From IMG/VR virus record IMGVR_UViG_3300014720_000014, positions 1 to 64,000 of that record: a stretch of DNA of 64,000 bases. One strand, given 5' to 3'. Source of the stretch: a virus. Shown in pieces: positions 42,524-51,708 of the stretch. Under the pieces are notes generated by a model. The model was given only the letters and a program-made list of their open reading frames with translations. It was not told the DNA's origin and searched no databases. Numbering within the stretch: the first letter of the stretch is position 1; the number at the start of each line of letters is the position of its first letter. Made by a program: the position numbers and the translations under genes.

Positions 42524-43713
42524 ACTCAGAGCACAATTTATATTATAGAAATTTTCCTAGGCAAGTATCTAAGTCTATTAAAATAAGGACATATCTAGGA
42601 TCACAAAAATTCGTAGAAAAACTGTTAATAGACAACAAACCTAGTTATTTTTACAACGGTTTAAATAACATCTATAAATTAGAAAATCAAATTCTTACCA
42701 AACGAGAAAAAGAATTTTTAAACAATACGGGAGTGGATATATATCTTTTAGAACCATTATGTTATCGATCTGCCGATTCTCATAATTGTGAATATTACAG
42801 CGAATTTGTCGGTAATGAAAAAATTAGTTCTATAAAATCTAATGAATTAGATTGTATTAAAAAATTTGTAATTGAAAATAATTTAAAAAATATTAGAATT
42901 TTTACCTGCGATTACAATGTAAAATTATTAAACGAAACTTATCCAGAACTTAATCTTAATTGTTATGATCTTACTATTCGACACCTAGGATATAATATTC
43001 AGAATAAAATAGAAAACAATAAAAAAGAAATCAAAAGAAAGTTCTGGTCCTCTCATAGAAGATATACTTTACATAGACATTTATTAATTTCTTATCTAGC
43101 ATCCATGGACGGTGTATATGGTTGGAATTTTATATGTAATGAAAAATCATTATTAGAAAATCCATGGTTTAATTTTTCTAATTTGGATACAATAACATAT
43201 CAAAAAATAATAGTCGGAAACAACAAATTAAATGATTCAACATCAATTATCGACAATGAATTTCCTCCAGAAAATGTAAACAAATATACCCAGAGCGTAT
43301 CGGGAATGGGAACTATTTACAAATGGCATAATGATAAATTTTTAGATAGTTTAGATGAATGCTTTTGTGCAATCGTTGGAGAGACTAGGTACGCACAACC
43401 TTTCACGAATATAAGCGAAAAAACGTTTCATCCAATATTTAAAAAAACTCCTTTTATATTAGGGTCAACTGTTCGAAGTCTAGAATATCTTAAAAAATTA
43501 AATTTTAAAACTTTTGATAGATGGTGGGACGAAAGCTATGATCAAGAGGAAAATAATGAAAAACGAATGATTAAGATTTTTGAAATCATTGAATTTATAA
43601 ACAATAAAAATATTAAAGAACTTCAAAATATCTACGAGGATATGCAAGAAGTTTTAGATCATAATTTTGATATTTTAAAAACATTGTCAACAAATAGAAC
43701 TATCTTATTATGA
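42520..43713 (+). CDS. Exostosin/fucosyltransferase-like glycosyltransferase
   Basis: 397 aa from the ATG at 42520, overlapping the previous gene by 4 bases. The C-terminal third has the GT signature: CAIVGETRYAQPFTNISEKT then FHPIFKKTPFIL, LEYLKKLNFKTFDRWWDESY, which in relatives binds the sugar nucleotide. N-terminal part has no known domain. Low GC compared with core genes, as in other accessory genes here. Confidence 0.7.
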   Translation: MNSEHNLYYRNFPRQVSKSIKIRTYLGSQKFVEKLLIDNKPSYFYNGLNNIYKLENQILTKREKEFLNNTGVDIYLLEPLCYRSADSHNCEYYSEFVGNEKISSIKSNELDCIKKFVIENNLKNIRIFTCDYNVKLLNETYPELNLNCYDLTIRHLGYNIQNKIENNKKEIKRKFWSSHRRYTLHRHLLISYLASMDGVYGWNFICNEKSLLENPWFNFSNLDTITYQKIIVGNNKLNDSTSIIDNEFPPENVNKYTQSVSGMGTIYKWHNDKFLDSLDECFCAIVGETRYAQPFTNISEKTFHPIFKKTPFILGSTVRSLEYLKKLNFKTFDRWWDESYDQEENNEKRMIKIFEIIEFINNKNIKELQNIYEDMQEVLDHNFDILKTLSTNRTILL

Positions 43714-44336
43714 ACGATATTGTTAGACGATTTGAATTAGAAATATCTAAATTTTATAACGCACCATATGCTGTGGCCGTTGACAGTTGTACTCATGCGA
43801 TAGAATTATCTCTACGATATACAAAAATTAAAAAAACATCATGTCCGGCACATACTTATATTTCGATTCCGTTCATATTTGAAAAATTAAATTTAAAGTG
43901 GTCTTTTGAAAATTATTATTGGGAAGATTATTATTTTTTAGGAGAATCCAATATAGTAGATGCTGCCGTTTATTGGCAGAGAAACGGTTATATTCAAAAT
44001 ACGTTTATGTGTTTAAGTTTTCAATATCAAAAACATCTAAGTCTAAGCAGAGGAGGTATGATACTCTGCGACAAAGAACATGATTATAGTATATTAAAGA
44101 AAATGAGTTACGACGGACGGATGTCCGGTATTCCTTGGAGGCAACAAAATATCGATACTATGGGATTTCATTATTATATGACTCCGGAAACTGCAGAGAT
44201 AGGTCTAAAAAAATTTTCTGAAGTGGCGGACAAAGATCCAAAAAAATGGAAATCGACTGAGTATCCATACCTGCCGGATATGAAAATTTTTAATAAATTA
44301 AACAATGGTGTTGTTCTTTCAAAGAAAAGAGTGTAA
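43710..44336 (+). CDS. DegT/DnrJ/EryC1-type aminotransferase-like, short
   Basis: 208 aa, about half of the usual family length (370-400). The N-terminal core is present: YNAPYAVAVDSCTHAIELSL and the SCPAHTYISIPFIFEK segment. The PLP-lysine area reads FQYQKHLSLSRGGMIL. The small C-terminal domain is mostly missing, so it may be a minimal or inactive form. Would make amino sugars. Overlaps the glycosyltransferase gene by 4 bases. Confidence 0.7.
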   Translation: MNDIVRRFELEISKFYNAPYAVAVDSCTHAIELSLRYTKIKKTSCPAHTYISIPFIFEKLNLKWSFENYYWEDYYFLGESNIVDAAVYWQRNGYIQNTFMCLSFQYQKHLSLSRGGMILCDKEHDYSILKKMSYDGRMSGIPWRQQNIDTMGFHYYMTPETAEIGLKKFSEVADKDPKKWKSTEYPYLPDMKIFNKLNNGVVLSKKRV

Positions 44337-44344
44337 ACTAAACT

Positions 44345-45196
44345 ATGGAAAAAATTAAATTAGCAGAGCTGTTTTACAGCATACAAGGTGAGGGTAGATA
44401 TATGGGAGTTCCCAGCGTGTTCCTTAGAACATTTGGCTGTAATTTCAAATGTGCTGGTTTTGGTATGCCGAAAGGCGAATCTACAAGAGAAGTAGAACCG
44501 ATCGCTGCCAATGTTCATTTATATAAAACATACGAAGAACTCCCATTGGTATCTACAGGATGCGACAGTTATGCTTCCTGGCATCCTGCATTTAAACATC
44601 TTAGTCCGTTTTATACTCCAGACGAAATCGTAGAGAATATTATGGAAATTCTTCCGTATGGTCGATGGGAAGATGAACATCTAGTTATCACCGGGGGAGA
44701 GCCCTTATTGAAATGGCAGAACATTTATCCGGAATTATTAAATCATTCTAAGATGAAATCACTTAGAGAAATTACGTTTGAAACAAATGGCACACAAGAA
44801 CTAACTCCCGAATTTAAAAAATATCTTATGCATTGGGGATTTAAAACAAGAGGATATCATAAACTAACCTTTTCTGTCAGTGCTAAACTAAGTTGCAGCG
44901 GTGAAGAAAGACATGTAGCTATACGTCCGGACATTATTAGACAATACGAAGAAGTGGGATACACGTATCTAAAATTTGTTATTGCCACAGAAGAAGATGC
45001 TGAAGAAGCATTAGAAACTATTGATGTGTATCGTGCTGAAGGATTTGCAGGTCCAATATATTTAATGCCTGTGGGGGGTGTTGAAAGTGTTTACACATTA
45101 AATAATCGTCGTGTAGCAGAATTGGCAATGAAGAATGGGCTAAGATATAGTGATAGATTACAGGTACCGTTGTTTAAGAATGAGTGGGGAACTTAA
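44345..45196 (+). CDS. queE: QueE-like 7-carboxy-7-deazaguanine synthase
   Basis: 283 aa. Radical SAM: FYSIQGEGRYMGVPSVFLRT, then C32-x3-C36, GGEPLLKW and a C-terminal LMPVGG. The expected third Cys is not two residues after C36. Instead CAGFGMPKGES leads into an insertion and C73 in STGCDSYASWH is the likely third ligand. It would convert carboxytetrahydropterin to CDG. Larger than host QueE (about 220 aa). It needs a reduced ferredoxin or flavodoxin, and a ferredoxin is encoded at 9501. Confidence 0.85.
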   Translation: MEKIKLAELFYSIQGEGRYMGVPSVFLRTFGCNFKCAGFGMPKGESTREVEPIAANVHLYKTYEELPLVSTGCDSYASWHPAFKHLSPFYTPDEIVENIMEILPYGRWEDEHLVITGGEPLLKWQNIYPELLNHSKMKSLREITFETNGTQELTPEFKKYLMHWGFKTRGYHKLTFSVSAKLSCSGEERHVAIRPDIIRQYEEVGYTYLKFVIATEEDAEEALETIDVYRAEGFAGPIYLMPVGGVESVYTLNNRRVAELAMKNGLRYSDRLQVPLFKNEWGT

Positions 45197-45633
45197 TGAA
45201 AATTATTAAAAAACTTTTTGGTATAGACAAATTAGAAGCCAACATAGCAGAAATGCAGGCCAAAGAAAAAGAAGCGATTGAACAATTGGCTTTCAATCAA
45301 AGAGAAGCTGAACGGGCTAGACAAGATGCAGAAGAAGCCAAATTAAATCCAAAAGAGAGAGCTACTCGTAAGAAAGAACCGTGGATTGGTGTTTTAAATA
45401 CTCATGTAAACAAAGAAAATATTAGAAACGGGTTCTTTGAGCTTGACTGGAATGAGTATTTTGTGCTACAATTAAAACAAGAAGGTTATGGTGCAGACGG
45501 CGATAAAGATGAAGAAATTGTTGATCGTTGGTTCCGTGAGCTTTGCGCCAATGTTGTAGTAGATGGCGATTATGGTGGTCCTGTGCAAACTGGATCTTTG
45601 GACATACAAAATGTAAAGAAGACCAATCAATGA
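45196..45633 (+). CDS. Coiled-coil conserved-type phage protein
   Basis: 145 aa from the ATG sharing a base with the queE stop. Residues 15-55 are coiled coil (LEANIAEMQAKEKEAIEQLA). The second half (KKEPWIGVLNTHVNKENIRN, LDWNEYFVLQLKQEGYG) looks globular. Unknown function; overlaps RNase H-like gene by 4 bases. Confidence 0.72.
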   Translation: MKIIKKLFGIDKLEANIAEMQAKEKEAIEQLAFNQREAERARQDAEEAKLNPKERATRKKEPWIGVLNTHVNKENIRNGFFELDWNEYFVLQLKQEGYGADGDKDEEIVDRWFRELCANVVVDGDYGGPVQTGSLDIQNVKKTNQ

Positions 45634-46616
45634 CATATATTCTAGTTGATACTGCTAACACGTTCTTTCGTGCTAGACACGTTATTAACGGTGATGCTGA
45701 TATCAAACTTGGCATGGCATTCCATATCACCCTTAATTCTATACGCAAAGCGTGGCAGCAGTTCAATGGCATTCACGTTATCTTCTGTTTAGAAGGTAGA
45801 TCTTGGCGCAAAGACTATTATGCTCCGTATAAGCGTAATCGTGCAGAATCACGTGCTGCGCTCAACGAGCGAGAGCAAGAAGAAGATCGTGTATTCTGGG
45901 AAGCCTTTGACACGTTCAAAGAATTCATCACAGATAGAACCAACTGTACTGTACTGCGCAACGAACAGTTAGAAGCAGACGATCTCATTGCAGGCTGGAT
46001 CCAAAGTCATCCAAATGACGATCACGTGATCATCTCCACAGACACAGATTTCGTTCAGCTTATCGCACCCAATGTAAAACAGTATAACGGAGTGATGGAA
46101 CATACGATCACACACGAAGGAATTTTTGATGACAAAGGTAAATCAGTCATCGATAAAAAGACCAAAGAACCTAAAGCCGCACCAAACCCAGAATGGCTCC
46201 TGTTTGAAAAATGTATGCGTGGTGATACCAGTGATAATGTCTTCTCAGCGTATCCAGGTGTTCGCACTAGAGGCACAAGCAAAAAAGTGGGTCTTATGGA
46301 AGCGTTCGAAGACCGTGGCACCAAAGGATTTGCGTGGAACAATCTCATGCTTCAGAGATGGACTGACCACGAGGGTATAGAACATCGAGTGTTAGAAGAT
46401 TATGAACGTAATCGTAGATTAATCGATCTCTCATATCAACCAGATCATATTAAAGGTATTATTTCAAAGACCATTAGTGAAGCTATTTCTACAAATAAAA
46501 ATATTAATCAGGTCGGAGTAAAACTCATGAAGTTCTGCGGCCTTTATGATCTTAAAAAGATTTCAGAACAGGCTCAGAGTTATGCTGAACCATTAAATGC
46601 AAGGTACACACTATGA
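45630..46616 (+). CDS. rnh: T4 RNase H-like 5'-3' exonuclease
   Basis: 328 aa from the ATG at 45630, near T4 RNase H (305 aa). FEN/PIN fold: ILVDTANTFFRAR (D7), EQLEADDLIAGWI, IISTDTDFVQLI with the metal Asp cluster, and KCMRGDTSDNVFSAYPGVR (helix-hairpin part). It removes RNA primers and flaps on the lagging strand. Part of the replisome with gp43 and gp45. Confidence 0.88.
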   Translation: MTYILVDTANTFFRARHVINGDADIKLGMAFHITLNSIRKAWQQFNGIHVIFCLEGRSWRKDYYAPYKRNRAESRAALNEREQEEDRVFWEAFDTFKEFITDRTNCTVLRNEQLEADDLIAGWIQSHPNDDHVIISTDTDFVQLIAPNVKQYNGVMEHTITHEGIFDDKGKSVIDKKTKEPKAAPNPEWLLFEKCMRGDTSDNVFSAYPGVRTRGTSKKVGLMEAFEDRGTKGFAWNNLMLQRWTDHEGIEHRVLEDYERNRRLIDLSYQPDHIKGIISKTISEAISTNKNINQVGVKLMKFCGLYDLKKISEQAQSYAEPLNARYTL

Positions 46617-47089
46617 CAGAGATTCATGCAAAACCAATTATTGATAATAAATTTTGGATTGTTGAAAAGGACGGAGAAAAGTTTGCCACGCTGAGAAAAA
46701 ATGAGGACAATCGATTCGTAATGAGTAATGACAGCGGTGTACAGATTTATGACAACAAAGAAAGTCTTACTAAACAGTTTGGAAAACATTTTTTTACAGT
46801 TAAGATTGTAAAAGAATCTATAAATTCATTGCCCAACGAAGTTCATGGATATCCTACTAGTTGCGATCCTCATAATGCGATGTTTGATATTAGAAAAAAA
46901 TTACCACTATTCACAAAAAGTGAAGATTCAAAAAGTTTATATTGTGCAGGATATTATACAATTAAGTTTGATAAAGGATGGGTTAAAAGTTTTTGTCCAA
47001 AAAAAATAACCTTAGAAAGATATCCTTATAGGGGTCCGTTCAAAACAGAATTAGAAATGAAACAGGTATTAACAAATGTTTCAAAATAA
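46613..47089 (+). CDS. Conserved-type phage protein, unknown
   Basis: 158 aa, ATGA overlap with RNase H. Segments KPIIDNKFWIVEKDGEKFAT, PTSCDPHNAMFDIRKKLPLF and a basic end. No family known to me; co-transcribed with replication genes. Confidence 0.72.
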   Translation: MTEIHAKPIIDNKFWIVEKDGEKFATLRKNEDNRFVMSNDSGVQIYDNKESLTKQFGKHFFTVKIVKESINSLPNEVHGYPTSCDPHNAMFDIRKKLPLFTKSEDSKSLYCAGYYTIKFDKGWVKSFCPKKITLERYPYRGPFKTELEMKQVLTNVSK

Positions 47090-47324
47090 AATTCCAGATA
47101 CATTGCCCACTATTGAAAAATTGATAACTCGAATATCAATGGCTGAAAGAAGTCAACAAAAAGAAATTCGCATTACCATTCAAGAAGCGAGAGATTTAAC
47201 GTCCGAACTAGCTTTACTCACTAGTAAATTAGGTGGTACAGTTAAGGAAATACATGAACTTTTACATGAAATTAAGATGTCAACTACGCAAATAGATGTT
47301 AAATTCGACGGAGGTCAATTCTAA
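47076..47324 (+). CDS. Small coiled-coil protein
   Basis: 82 aa, helical (IEKLITRISMAERSQQKEIR, LTSKLGGTVKEIHELLHEI). Overlaps the previous gene by 14 bases. Unknown. Confidence 0.7.
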   Translation: MFQNKIPDTLPTIEKLITRISMAERSQQKEIRITIQEARDLTSELALLTSKLGGTVKEIHELLHEIKMSTTQIDVKFDGGQF

Positions 47325-47329
47325 TCGGC

Positions 47330-47337
47330 ATAAATAT
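47330..47337 (+). promoter_or_regulatory. Candidate late promoter (CATAAATA)
   Basis: CATAAATA, seven of eight bases of the T4 late consensus, lies in a 42-bp gap 30 bases before the ATG at 47367. Confidence 0.5.
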
Positions 47338-47366
47338 ATACGTGGTTAATTAGGAAACACGTATAA

Positions 47367-47651
47367 ATGAGTAGACCGAAGCCAAAGATTCTTTTAGAGT
47401 ACGCTAATAAAGAAACTTATAAAGTAGAACAAATTTTGGAAAGTGATGCCATATGGGCTGTGTTTTTCAAAGGTCAGCCTTTTAATCTCAAAAGTGGTTC
47501 TCTTGTATCAAGCTATCCAGGCCCTAAATATAAAAAAGTAAGTTTTTCAAATCCGGGTCATGCCTATAATCTAGCAAAAAAGTTAAACAAATTGTTTAAA
47601 TGTCAAGACTTCGCAGTGTATAAATTGACCTCCGGCGAAGAGGTAAAATAA
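47367..47651 (+). CDS. Small conserved-type protein
   Basis: 94 aa, basic (RPKPKILLEYANKETYKVEQ, GHAYNLAKKLNKLFKCQDF). SD TTAGGAAA. It is followed with no gap by the next gene. No domain known. Confidence 0.7.
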   Translation: MSRPKPKILLEYANKETYKVEQILESDAIWAVFFKGQPFNLKSGSLVSSYPGPKYKKVSFSNPGHAYNLAKKLNKLFKCQDFAVYKLTSGEEVK

Positions 47652-48053
47652 ATGGACATTAAGGATACCTACACTAAGGTATTCTTGCAGGCTGCAAACA
47701 TAGATATATCAGACGAAAAAAAAGTAAAAGAATATAAAGCAGCTTGGTGGTGGAGTTTTAGAAATAAACACAATGGTGGACTTCGACTTACCGAACAGGC
47801 AATTAATTTTATAGAAGAATATTCTAAGATCAAGACCTATAAGATTGATTTCCCTAATGAGTTTTCCTATACCGCTCAAATCTTAATTTGGCTAGACCAA
47901 TACTTAGATACCCCTTATTTCATAGACAAAAAATACATAATTGTATTACGAGAAAAATCAGCATTTGAGTTATATCTATTTTCTGGCGATATAAGAAAAT
48001 TAGGTCATAATAAAGCTACTAATAAACTTCTTAATCAAGAATCAAGTCTGTAA
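47652..48053 (+). CDS. Conserved-type protein, unknown
   Basis: 133 aa. Features AAWWWSFRNKHNGGLRLTEQ and YFIDKKYIIVLREKSAFELY. I recall this pattern from marine T4-like phages but no function is known to me. Late promoter at 47330 drives it along with the 47367 gene. Confidence 0.7.
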   Translation: MDIKDTYTKVFLQAANIDISDEKKVKEYKAAWWWSFRNKHNGGLRLTEQAINFIEEYSKIKTYKIDFPNEFSYTAQILIWLDQYLDTPYFIDKKYIIVLREKSAFELYLFSGDIRKLGHNKATNKLLNQESSL

Positions 48054-48064
48054 TTAACGCAGTA

Positions 48065-48072
48065 CATAAATA
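48065..48072 (+). promoter_or_regulatory. Candidate late promoter (CATAAATA)
   Basis: CATAAATA in the 27-bp gap before the ATG at 48081; the spacing is short (8 bases), so the leader would be nearly absent for that gene but normal for genes downstream. Confidence 0.4.
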
Positions 48073-48080
48073 TTTTCACT

Positions 48081-48350
48081 ATGTTCGATCTAAATCCTAA
48101 AGATGTGCTAAATCAAAGAAAACTTGGATTTATGCCGCCTCATTTTTCAAAAATTAAAATAGCGGACAACGAATTCTTTGATGGAGTCGAAGAATGGGTG
48201 AAGACCAAATTAAAGGGAAGATATTGCATTGTAAGATATCCAAACTTAGATCAAAATTCTTCTTTACGTTCGTCATATTGTTTAGGTCTTGAAGATCAAA
48301 AAGAACTTACATTTTTTATGTTAGCATGTCCACATTTAAGGAGAAATTAA
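48081..48350 (+). CDS. Small protein, unknown
   Basis: 89 aa (LNPKDVLNQRKLGFMPPHFS, WVKTKLKGRYCIVRYPN). Likely cytosolic, no domain recognised. Last base shared with the next ATG. Confidence 0.7.
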   Translation: MFDLNPKDVLNQRKLGFMPPHFSKIKIADNEFFDGVEEWVKTKLKGRYCIVRYPNLDQNSSLRSSYCLGLEDQKELTFFMLACPHLRRN

Positions 48351-48586
48351 TGACAGAAGAAGTTAAAACTCAACAAGAACCAGTTGACACAACTCAGACA
48401 GCAGATGCTGCACAACCAGCACCTGCAGGTCCTGATTTAAATGTTAGCGATTTAGTTGCTTTAAAAAACATCATAGAGATCGCAACACAAAGAGGTGCAT
48501 TTAAAGCAGCTGAACTAGAAGCAGTTGGAAAAACATTTAACAAACTTAATATGTTTTTAGATGCAGTAGCTAAAAAGGAGTCGTAA
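48350..48586 (+). CDS. Small conserved-type T4-like phage protein
   Basis: 78 aa from the ATG at 48350 with AAGGAG upstream. A disordered N-terminus (Gln/Pro/Ala-rich), then NVSDLVALKNIIEIATQRGA followed by FKAAELEAVG, a helical unit I recognise from marine T4-like phages. Function unknown. Confidence 0.72.
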   Translation: MTEEVKTQQEPVDTTQTADAAQPAPAGPDLNVSDLVALKNIIEIATQRGAFKAAELEAVGKTFNKLNMFLDAVAKKES

Positions 48587-48587
48587 A

Positions 48588-49235
48588 ATGGCTGAACCAT
48601 TAAAACACGTGGGCAGGATGGGAAATACTGGAGCAAAAGTTTTGGTTGTCTTTAGAACTTTACCGGGAGAATCTAATCAGGCATTAGTGTTGCCTGTAGC
48701 CCAACTACCGGATTCTTATCATGATTCTATTATGACTTTAGTGGAAACTGATCAAGCACAAGAAGCTTTTGAGTTAGGAGAAATTATGTTTATAAGAACT
48801 TTCCCTGATGGCAGACCTATGCTTCAAGCTATGCAAGCAGATAATCGTTTGCAAAAAGTTCCAACAGATACTGTGCTAATGACTCCCACAACTAATAACA
48901 GCATCGTACTTTCTGATTTAAATTCTTTGATTGCAGAACAAAAGAACTGTGCTATAGATGATCTTTATACATTTGTAAAAGGTGCTCCGTCTAAAGAGCA
49001 AATTTCACAAAATAAAGAAATAACTGCTATTGAAGAAAAAGAAATCACAGTACAAGCAGAAAACAATCCATTGACAGATAAAGATCTAGCTAAATCTTAT
49101 CGAAGCCAAGCAGACTCTATGTATAAAGAAGCGGCTAGACTACGAAAACAAGCAGATGAGTTAGATCCTCCTAAAAAGAAGATTTCTGTAAAAGATAATC
49201 CAGAAGCAGAAAAACTAGTCGCAGAGAATGCCTAA
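48588..49235 (+). CDS. Conserved-type phage protein, unknown
   Basis: 215 aa. Beta-rich N-terminal half (GNTGAKVLVVFRTLPGESNQ, ALVLPVAQLPDSYHDSIM) resembles an assembly or scaffold protein. C-terminal helix with RSQADSMYKEAARLRKQADEL. SD AAAAAGGAGT. Probably expressed with the previous gene; function unknown. Confidence 0.72.
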   Translation: MAEPLKHVGRMGNTGAKVLVVFRTLPGESNQALVLPVAQLPDSYHDSIMTLVETDQAQEAFELGEIMFIRTFPDGRPMLQAMQADNRLQKVPTDTVLMTPTTNNSIVLSDLNSLIAEQKNCAIDDLYTFVKGAPSKEQISQNKEITAIEEKEITVQAENNPLTDKDLAKSYRSQADSMYKEAARLRKQADELDPPKKKISVKDNPEAEKLVAENA

Positions 49236-49533
49236 GCCTTTGTTTAAACCGCCCAGGCATCTAGTTAAAGAATGGCCTGAAGTATTTGAAGATCTTTATA
49301 TGAATACTATGCCTGTGGCGTATTTAGACTTAGTTCATCTAGAATTTGAAGATGGAAGAATCTGGGAAATAAATGTCAGAGCTGAATTAGAAAAAAGTGA
49401 TGCTGATTCTATAGCTGGTATTTTATTGAGTACTCTTCAAGAATATAAAAACGAAATAAAAAAAATTGATTTTAAAGTAGATGTCAAAAGATTAAAAAAA
49501 GACATTGGCAATTCTACAAAAGATCTTCTTTAA
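49228..49533 (+). CDS. Conserved-type phage protein, unknown
   Basis: 101 aa (HLVKEWPEVFEDLYMNTMPV, VDVKRLKKDIGNSTKDLL). Ends tail to tail with the radical SAM operon, overlapping its last gene by 20 bases. Last gene of the plus-strand run. Confidence 0.72.
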   Translation: MPKPLFKPPRHLVKEWPEVFEDLYMNTMPVAYLDLVHLEFEDGRIWEINVRAELEKSDADSIAGILLSTLQEYKNEIKKIDFKVDVKRLKKDIGNSTKDLL

Positions 49534-50752
49534 AATTAAATTTAATGTTTCTATGTTTTTCAAAAAATTCTATTTTTTCTAAACACATTTTCCATAATTT
49601 AGGATTACCGGAAGTAGTTGTAATTTTTCCTAAATAACTTCTTAGCATATCTAGTCTTTGAGTATCTTTCCATAAAGACAGATAGGCTTCATTTTTATTT
49701 TCCCATTCTTTAAATTTTTCTAAAGATTTTTGTTTAATCTCTAATGGAAGATTTACAGCATCGATCCAATTTGGAGAATATACATAGTTAAACATAGGAT
49801 ATGGTTCTATAGACGGTAATTTAGAAGAAATTTCTTTCATCCAATCTAAAAATTCATTAACATATAAACAATTTAATGAATTAAATGTTGAATGTATTTG
49901 AATAGAGATATTAGATTGTTTTTGCGCTATTTCATTTACTAATTCTAAATTAGAAATTAGTTTATCCCATTTCATTGGAAATCTAATAAATTCATTTAAT
50001 TCTTTATATGCATCAACACTTGCGCACAGATATACCTTTTTAAATTCTTTCCAACACTCTAGAATTTCGCTAGGTACTTTAGTTAAATTTGAATTATAAC
50101 TTAAAATAATATTTTTAGATACACCCAATTCTATAAATTTTTTCAAGAATTCTTGATGTTCAATTATTAAAGGTTCGCCACCGACAATATGTATTCTTTG
50201 CACTTTACTAATATATTGATATAGTTTTTCAAATTGTCGATGATCTTCGAACCAATCAAGTTTAATTAATCTATCATATTCCTTCATACCAATTTGATTG
50301 GTCTCTAACTGCTCCTTAAGAAATAAAGTACTGTTATATCCGTTGCACATAACACACTTTAGATTACATCGATTTCCAAATGTAATATCCAAATATAAAA
50401 ATTCTGTATCTTTTATTACTCCGTTAGTATCACATTTTGATATCCAGTATTCCTCATCAGTCATTGAATTAAAACTTTCATTGAACCATTGTCTCCAAGA
50501 AATTTTTCCTTGATCTTCAATCTCCCAACATTTTTTACAACTAGGATGACGTTTATCCTCGATCATAAATTTTCTAACTTTTCTATGAAAAGAATTATTA
50601 AAATTATCCAAAACATCAAACTTAGGATCAGAAAAGTTTTTATTTTTTTGCACTTCATTCCATCCATCATTATTACAACAAATTCTTTGCTTACCTTGAT
50701 TGTCAAGGCTAAATGCTGCAAATGGATATAGACAAAAGTTTTTTCTTTTCAT
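49514..50752 (-). CDS. Radical SAM protein with N-terminal twitch-like cluster domain (D)
   Basis: 412 aa. N-terminal Cys set C7, C25, C26, C72 and C75 (NFCLYPF, RICCNND, SCKKCWE) is a twitch/SPASM-like auxiliary cluster domain placed before the core. The radical SAM core follows with C129-x3-C133-x2-C136 (NRCNLKCVMCN) and GGEP. A partner peptide or sugar is unknown. Last gene of the minus operon, linked by 4-base overlap. Confidence 0.85.
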   Translation of the reverse strand: MKRKNFCLYPFAAFSLDNQGKQRICCNNDGWNEVQKNKNFSDPKFDVLDNFNNSFHRKVRKFMIEDKRHPSCKKCWEIEDQGKISWRQWFNESFNSMTDEEYWISKCDTNGVIKDTEFLYLDITFGNRCNLKCVMCNGYNSTLFLKEQLETNQIGMKEYDRLIKLDWFEDHRQFEKLYQYISKVQRIHIVGGEPLIIEHQEFLKKFIELGVSKNIILSYNSNLTKVPSEILECWKEFKKVYLCASVDAYKELNEFIRFPMKWDKLISNLELVNEIAQKQSNISIQIHSTFNSLNCLYVNEFLDWMKEISSKLPSIEPYPMFNYVYSPNWIDAVNLPLEIKQKSLEKFKEWENKNEAYLSLWKDTQRLDMLRSYLGKITTTSGNPKLWKMCLEKIEFFEKHRNIKFNFKEDLL

Positions 50753-51708
50753 TTTTCTTTAGTTATTAAAATATCTGTGCCGCAATGGCAGTAATCTTTT
50801 TGACATATAATAGATTCGGAATTTATTTCAAATTTATGAAATATATTTCCGAGGATCGGACCTTGTCCGCAACTAGCCGCTCTCATTGTACCAGATGGTG
50901 AAATAAAGATTGATTCATTTACTTTGCATTTCCATCCTTTGAAAAAATTCCTGTTTTCAGCTACTAATCGATTACTATTTAATAATTTTTTAGATCCGTC
51001 ATCGTAGTTTTCAATAGATGCAAAAGACAATTTTATATTTGGTTTTTTAACAGTAATCTTAGTTTCGAAATTATTTTTATTTAAAAATTCTGTAATTTTG
51101 GGATCTTTATATTCCCACGGAACAGCACCAATACTCATTTCTTTCAATAACGGAACCCATTCTAAATTATAATTTTTTAATTTTTCTTTTATCTCGTTGC
51201 CTAAAGAAACCATGTCTTCAAATTTTTCTTCCAGCATCATCATCCTAAGACAGAGGTAATTTATCTTATCTTGTAAAAATTCTGCGATCTCAAAGTAATT
51301 GTTTTTATTGGCAAACTCGGGGTGATAACTAGCCACCACATCATCAAAAAGATTATAATAGTTTTTCCACCAACCTATTTTTCTGCTAAGATTTGTGTTA
51401 ATTCCTAAAGTTACGTTATCTCCTAACCTTTCTTTAAAAAACTCAGACACAGGAATTAAATTTTTCCATAGCGTAGGTTCGCCTCCACTATAAAAAACTT
51501 TAAAATTAACATAATTTCTAGATTTATAATAACTTATTACATCACTTAAATTTGATAATAATATGTCTAAACCGTGTTCGTTGGTGTGCTTTCCGTTCCA
51601 GTTTCCTTCATTACAATACGAACATCTGTAATTACAAAGATTATTAACTTGCCATGTTATAGAAACGTATGGATCTTTCTCGGGTGTTATTGATATTAGA
51701 TTAGGCAT
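50749..51708 (-). CDS. Radical SAM protein with C-terminal cluster domain (C)
   Basis: 319 aa. Core CxxxCxxC at C25, C29, C32 (LCNYRCSYCNEG), then VFYSGGEPTLW. The C-terminal end has several Cys (GWKCKVNESI, AASCGQGP, ICQKDYCHCG), which suggest an auxiliary cluster domain (SPASM-like). Unlike its three sisters its extra Cys lie after the core. It overlaps both neighbours. Confidence 0.85.
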   Translation of the reverse strand: MPNLISITPEKDPYVSITWQVNNLCNYRCSYCNEGNWNGKHTNEHGLDILLSNLSDVISYYKSRNYVNFKVFYSGGEPTLWKNLIPVSEFFKERLGDNVTLGINTNLSRKIGWWKNYYNLFDDVVASYHPEFANKNNYFEIAEFLQDKINYLCLRMMMLEEKFEDMVSLGNEIKEKLKNYNLEWVPLLKEMSIGAVPWEYKDPKITEFLNKNNFETKITVKKPNIKLSFASIENYDDGSKKLLNSNRLVAENRNFFKGWKCKVNESIFISPSGTMRAASCGQGPILGNIFHKFEINSESIICQKDYCHCGTDILITKEK

